Assembly (NCBI GenBank): GCA_006176705.1
Contig: QRFJ01004941.1
Span: 55,143 to 119,142, forward strand
DNA length: 64,000 nucleotides
Direction: 5' to 3'
From: Cocos nucifera
Taxonomy: Eukaryota; Streptophyta; Magnoliopsida; Arecales; Arecaceae
A program made the position numbers and the translations under genes. The notes under the pieces were generated by a model, which did no database searches, had not been told where the DNA came from, and saw only the letters and a list, made by a program, of their open reading frames with translations. Shown here one piece after another: positions 60,571 through 64,000 of the stretch. Within the stretch, counting starts at the first letter, position 1. Every line of letters begins with the position of its first letter.

Positions 60571-62200
60571 ATGGTGCGCATTTCGGTGATGATCCCAAAA
60601 CCTAACAACGAGGCGATATCAGATATCGACTCGAGAAAATGGCTTGAGGCAATGAAGTCAGAAATTGACTCGATGCACTCAAACAAAGTCTGGACCTTGG
60701 TAGATCCACCAGAAGGTTATAGTATACCTAATGGTGCACTTAAAATGGATCTCAAGAGAAAAGATTGGTGCAGAATGGGAATGTTGGAGACATCAAGGCT
60801 AGGACTAGTGGCGCAAAAGGTTATAGTCAATGCGAAGGCATTGACTATCAGGATACCTTTTTCCCAGGTAGCTATGCTAAAATTCCAGTCCGCCACATTG
60901 CTTGCTTGTTGCAGCTATTTCGATTAATGGAAATATGGCAAATGGACGTTGAAAACAGCATTCCTAAATGGATATCTGAGGAAGATATCTATATGAACAG
61001 CCGCTAGGTTTCACATCCAGTGATACTGATCACAAGGTTTGCAAGCTGCACAAAGGTCCATATATGGACTTAAGCAAGCATGCTCGGAGCTGGAACACAT
61101 CGTTTCAATTGATGTGATCAATAAAGTTTGTTTCATCAAAAACGAAGAGAAACCATGTGTTTTCAAAAGGTACTCAGTGGGAGCGCTGTGTCTTACCTCG
61201 TATTGTACTGTGGATGACCATCCCTCCTTATTGGGAATGATATTCCATGTTAGACATCAGTCAAAGGTGTGGTTGTCTAAGGAATTCTCCATTGAAAGAC
61301 CTAGGTTGAAGCCATCCTTTATTTCTAGAATTAAGGGTCTATTAGGGGATAGACCGAATAGTATGCTAGGACTTCACAGAAAATGTACATAGAGGAAGTA
61401 CTAAAGAGGTTAGTATGGAAAACTCTTAAGAGGGGATTAATACCCTCAGGACATGGTTATTCATCTTCCAAGAAGATGGCCCAGCACACCTGAGGAAAGT
61501 AGAACGCATGAGCAAGATCCCTTATGCTTCTGCAATAGGGAGCCTCATGTATGCCATGCTATGATACACGACCTGATATAGCCCATGCTGTGAGTTCACA
61601 AGCAGGATATCAGTCTAAATCCAGGTGAAGAACACTGACTTCTGTGGAAATGTATCCCTTAAAGTACTTGAGGAAGAACTAAGATATGAGTTGTGCTTTT
61701 GGTAATGGAGAACTCCAAGTTCAGGATACACAGACTGGACTTCATGTCCATATAGATCGCATTCGAAAGTCGACATCTGGAAGTTTGTTTGTGTTGCAAT
61801 AGGTGGACTGTCAAGCTCGAAGATTCCAAGCAAACTGTGATAGCAGATTCACCATGAAAGCAGAATATATAGCTGCATCAGAGGCTGCCAAAGGAACGTT
61901 CTGGTACAAGAAGTTTGCTGCAGAAAATTGGAGTAATGCCATCAGATGCCATTCCTCTTTACTGCGACAACAAATGGCGCCATAGCCCTTGCTAAGGAGC
62001 CGAGGTCTCACCAGAAGTCCAAGCACATTGAGCGGCGATATCATCTCATCCGCGATTACCTTGAGAAAGGTTACGTTGAGGTCAAGAGAGTCAACTCCCC
62101 AGATAATGTGGCAGACCCACTTACAAAGCCGTTGGGCCAGCAGAAGATCGAAGCCCACCTTGAGAAGATGGGACTTAGACTTGTAGCCAATTGGCTTTAG
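60571..62200 (+). pseudogene. Reverse transcriptase-RNase H of element M
   Basis: Open pieces are 60571-60927 (DIDSRKWLEAMKSEIDS, VWTLVDPPEG), 60765-61007, 61039-61392 (RSIYGLKQA, GFIKNEE-like) and 61946-62200. The YVDD region (~61190) is disrupted by indels. The final piece, SKHIERRYHLIRDYLEKGY to the stop at 62198-62200, is intact and in one frame, unlike B's. The rest shows an indel every few tens of bases compared with B. Confidence 0.8.
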
Positions 62201-62203
62201 GAC

Positions 62204-62214
62204 AAGTGGGAGAT
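62204..62214 (+). other. Polypurine tract of element M
   Basis: AAGTGGGAGAT, identical to element B's and adjoining the LTR start. Confidence 0.85.
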
Positions 62215-64000
62215 TGTTAGATATATGTGCCCTAGAAGCCAGAATTGGCTGACACTTGTAATACACTTCTAGGGGCAAAATTATAATTTTGACTATAATT
62301 AATGAAATGGGTTTTTTTCTATCACACATGTGTATTTAGTGTCTGTGATACATCCTTTGAGTTAATGGTAATGATAATTCATATTTCAAGAGTTGAAAAT
62401 TTAAGACATGAATAATCATTATTAACTCATAAACAGCTCCCGACCATAGGATCATCACGAGGATGGTGATTCATCCGGAAGGTTGGTGTACGATCGCTTC
62501 TCTTTAGTAGATGAGTCTTGAGTCTACGGTGTGGAGACACCGGAGCGAGAGTACAGGTACTCGTTAGAGAACGAGGGCACTGAGCGTGACCACCTCGAGT
62601 AGTCATTAGGAAGTCTACCTTCTCGTCAATGACTGACTCGATGCTGCAGTAGTGTTATCTTGGTTCTTTGACCTGAGATGCATCGGCAGTTCACCTTGAG
62701 GGTGTATAGTTTGACTACACCATTACTCGGTCTCCTAGCCATATGGAACCCTGAGGTGTATGTTGGCTGTGACATGTTCATTGTAGGAACTGGATTGCAT
62801 CAAGATGGATCTATCTACCTCGGTGGTAGAGGAGCAGCCCTATGATGATCATGAGAATCAAGTCCTGAAGCCATGGCCATTGCAGAGTGAAATAATAGAA
62901 AGAGTTTCTATTTAGATTTTCACATTGGACTCGAATCGAATGATTACATCATATGACAGAGACTAGGGTTTGACGAGTTCACCTTAACCCTAATCTGATC
63001 GGGGCTCAAGATAGAAGAACTTAATCACACAGGTAGCTGTACCAAGAGGTTCGCATTCAGCTCTGATGGGTTGCCACCATATACTGCTAGGTGTCACTGG
63101 TGGATTTTGGGAGCAATTAGAATGATTTAGATGATCGATCATTCTAGCTGTTCGAATCAGAAGAGTTCTGATCCATCGAAAGGAGTTTCGATGATGTCTA
63201 TGATAGAGATCATGACATATCCCATTACCATACAGAACTGAACCTAACTGGGTCATACAAACAAGGGTTTGAATCTGGTGATCATCAATTGAACTGATCT
63301 AGTTCAATTGATCTGAATGAGATTCAATTAGGTTCAAGGAAATCGTGCTAGCACTCGATTGAACCTAACGTTCTTCTTTTACTATCATAAATAAGTTGTC
63401 CTGACTGAGCCAAAGGAGTTTGTGCTCAATCAGAGGCCTTCATATGGTCTGACTGGAGGTTGTCCAAGTCAGAATAGGTTGTCTTATTTGTAAGAATTAC
63501 CTGCCATTTTTGGTCACCTGCCATTTCTTGTTCTTTGACTTTGGTCAAAAGTCTACCTTTGACTGGTCAATCGTTGACCATTCACCCTTTGACTTTTGAC
63601 CACATGTCATGCACCTATTAGAGAGTTGGTGGGGGCCTGTCCCCCTGCCAGAACCTGGCAAGGTAGAAGGGCGCACGCCAAGGGTGCGTGAGCCCTAGTA
63701 GGAGGCGCCTAGGAGTCCTTGTTGGACAAGGACTCCACCTCCCTTTTGGATTCCAATTCAGAGTTCTACTAAGAATCCAGTTTGACTGGTCTTAGGCGCC
63801 CTCTAAGGAGGAATCCAGGGGTTTCTATTCCAACCAATCAGATTTAGATCTGATTTCACAAAGGGTTGTGATTGGTTGAGAGGAAAGAGGAGTTTGGATC
63901 ACACAGAGGTCTATAAATAAGACCCTACGCCCAACCCTAATTCCAATGCTATAGATACGCCCCAATGGATGCCTCTCCCTCCTTTCTCCATGCCATAGTC
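62215..64000 (+). repeat. Element M 3' LTR, cut by window end
   Basis: TGTTAGATATATGTGCC start; 1786 bp of an expected ~2.28 kb. It is nearly identical to LTR K and to element B's LTRs. TATAAATA at 63912-63919; W-box cluster ~63534-63600. Confidence 0.9.

Overview
The window is a plant nuclear repeat block, most likely from a monocot; palm is only an impression from the LTR sequence type and is not proven here. I found no convincing host gene. Almost every base belongs to Ty1/copia LTR retrotransposons nested in one another. The dominant family resembles the Angela/BARE group: 2.2-2.3 kb LTRs of the form TGTTAGATATATG...CCTTCA, a primer-binding site TGGTATCAGAGCC matching initiator-Met tRNA, a polypurine tract AAGTGGGAGAT, and a gag-PR-IN-RT-RNaseH order. 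Names A to M below are mine.

1-18283 (minus strand): old element A (3' LTR cut by the window edge, 5' LTR 16003-18283) was split inside its 5' leader by a complete, younger element B (4546-14861). 18284-19849: LTR-like sequence I cannot place. 19850-37752 (minus): a different copia element F, whose 3' LTR (19850-21997 + 32344-32864) is split by a complete Angela-like element E (21998-32343) with a 5-bp target duplication carrying one mismatch. F's gag is almost wholly deleted.

37753-46376 (plus): element G, a Maximus/SIRE-like LTR element inserted in F's leader. It has gag and a second ORF of the plant transposon-protein type but no protease, integrase or RT. Its LTRs hold a 21-bp minisatellite built on GTGTCGAC, and its 3' end carries a 308-bp tandem duplication of the polypurine tract and LTR start. 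46377-47111: a piece of another, possibly Ty3/gypsy, LTR. 47112-47375: a relic of F's 5' LTR. 47376-49701 (minus): 3' LTR and ORF2 tail of H, a G-like element whose LTR is filled with GAGACCTCTCGA-type motifs.

49702-64000 (plus): Angela-like copies again. LTR I is interrupted by LTR J, and J is interrupted by solo LTR K (51089-53351) with a perfect 5-bp duplication CCATT. J's leader then meets a ~1 kb LTR-tail palindrome (55215-56225), followed by a second PBS, leader, degraded gag-pol (M) and a 3' LTR running off the window.

No element looks autonomous as sequenced. B has the best coding remnant: a 489-codon RT-RNaseH frame with YVDD. Single-base indels are dense in some segments (1-4740, 8430-12580, 55700-62200) even where the LTRs look young, so part of the frameshifting may be residual assembly error. 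The most interesting unlisted structures are the palindromic-motif arrays in the G and H LTRs, the W-box clusters upstream of the Angela-like LTR TATA boxes, the conserved LTR hairpin, and the nonsense-only decay of G.
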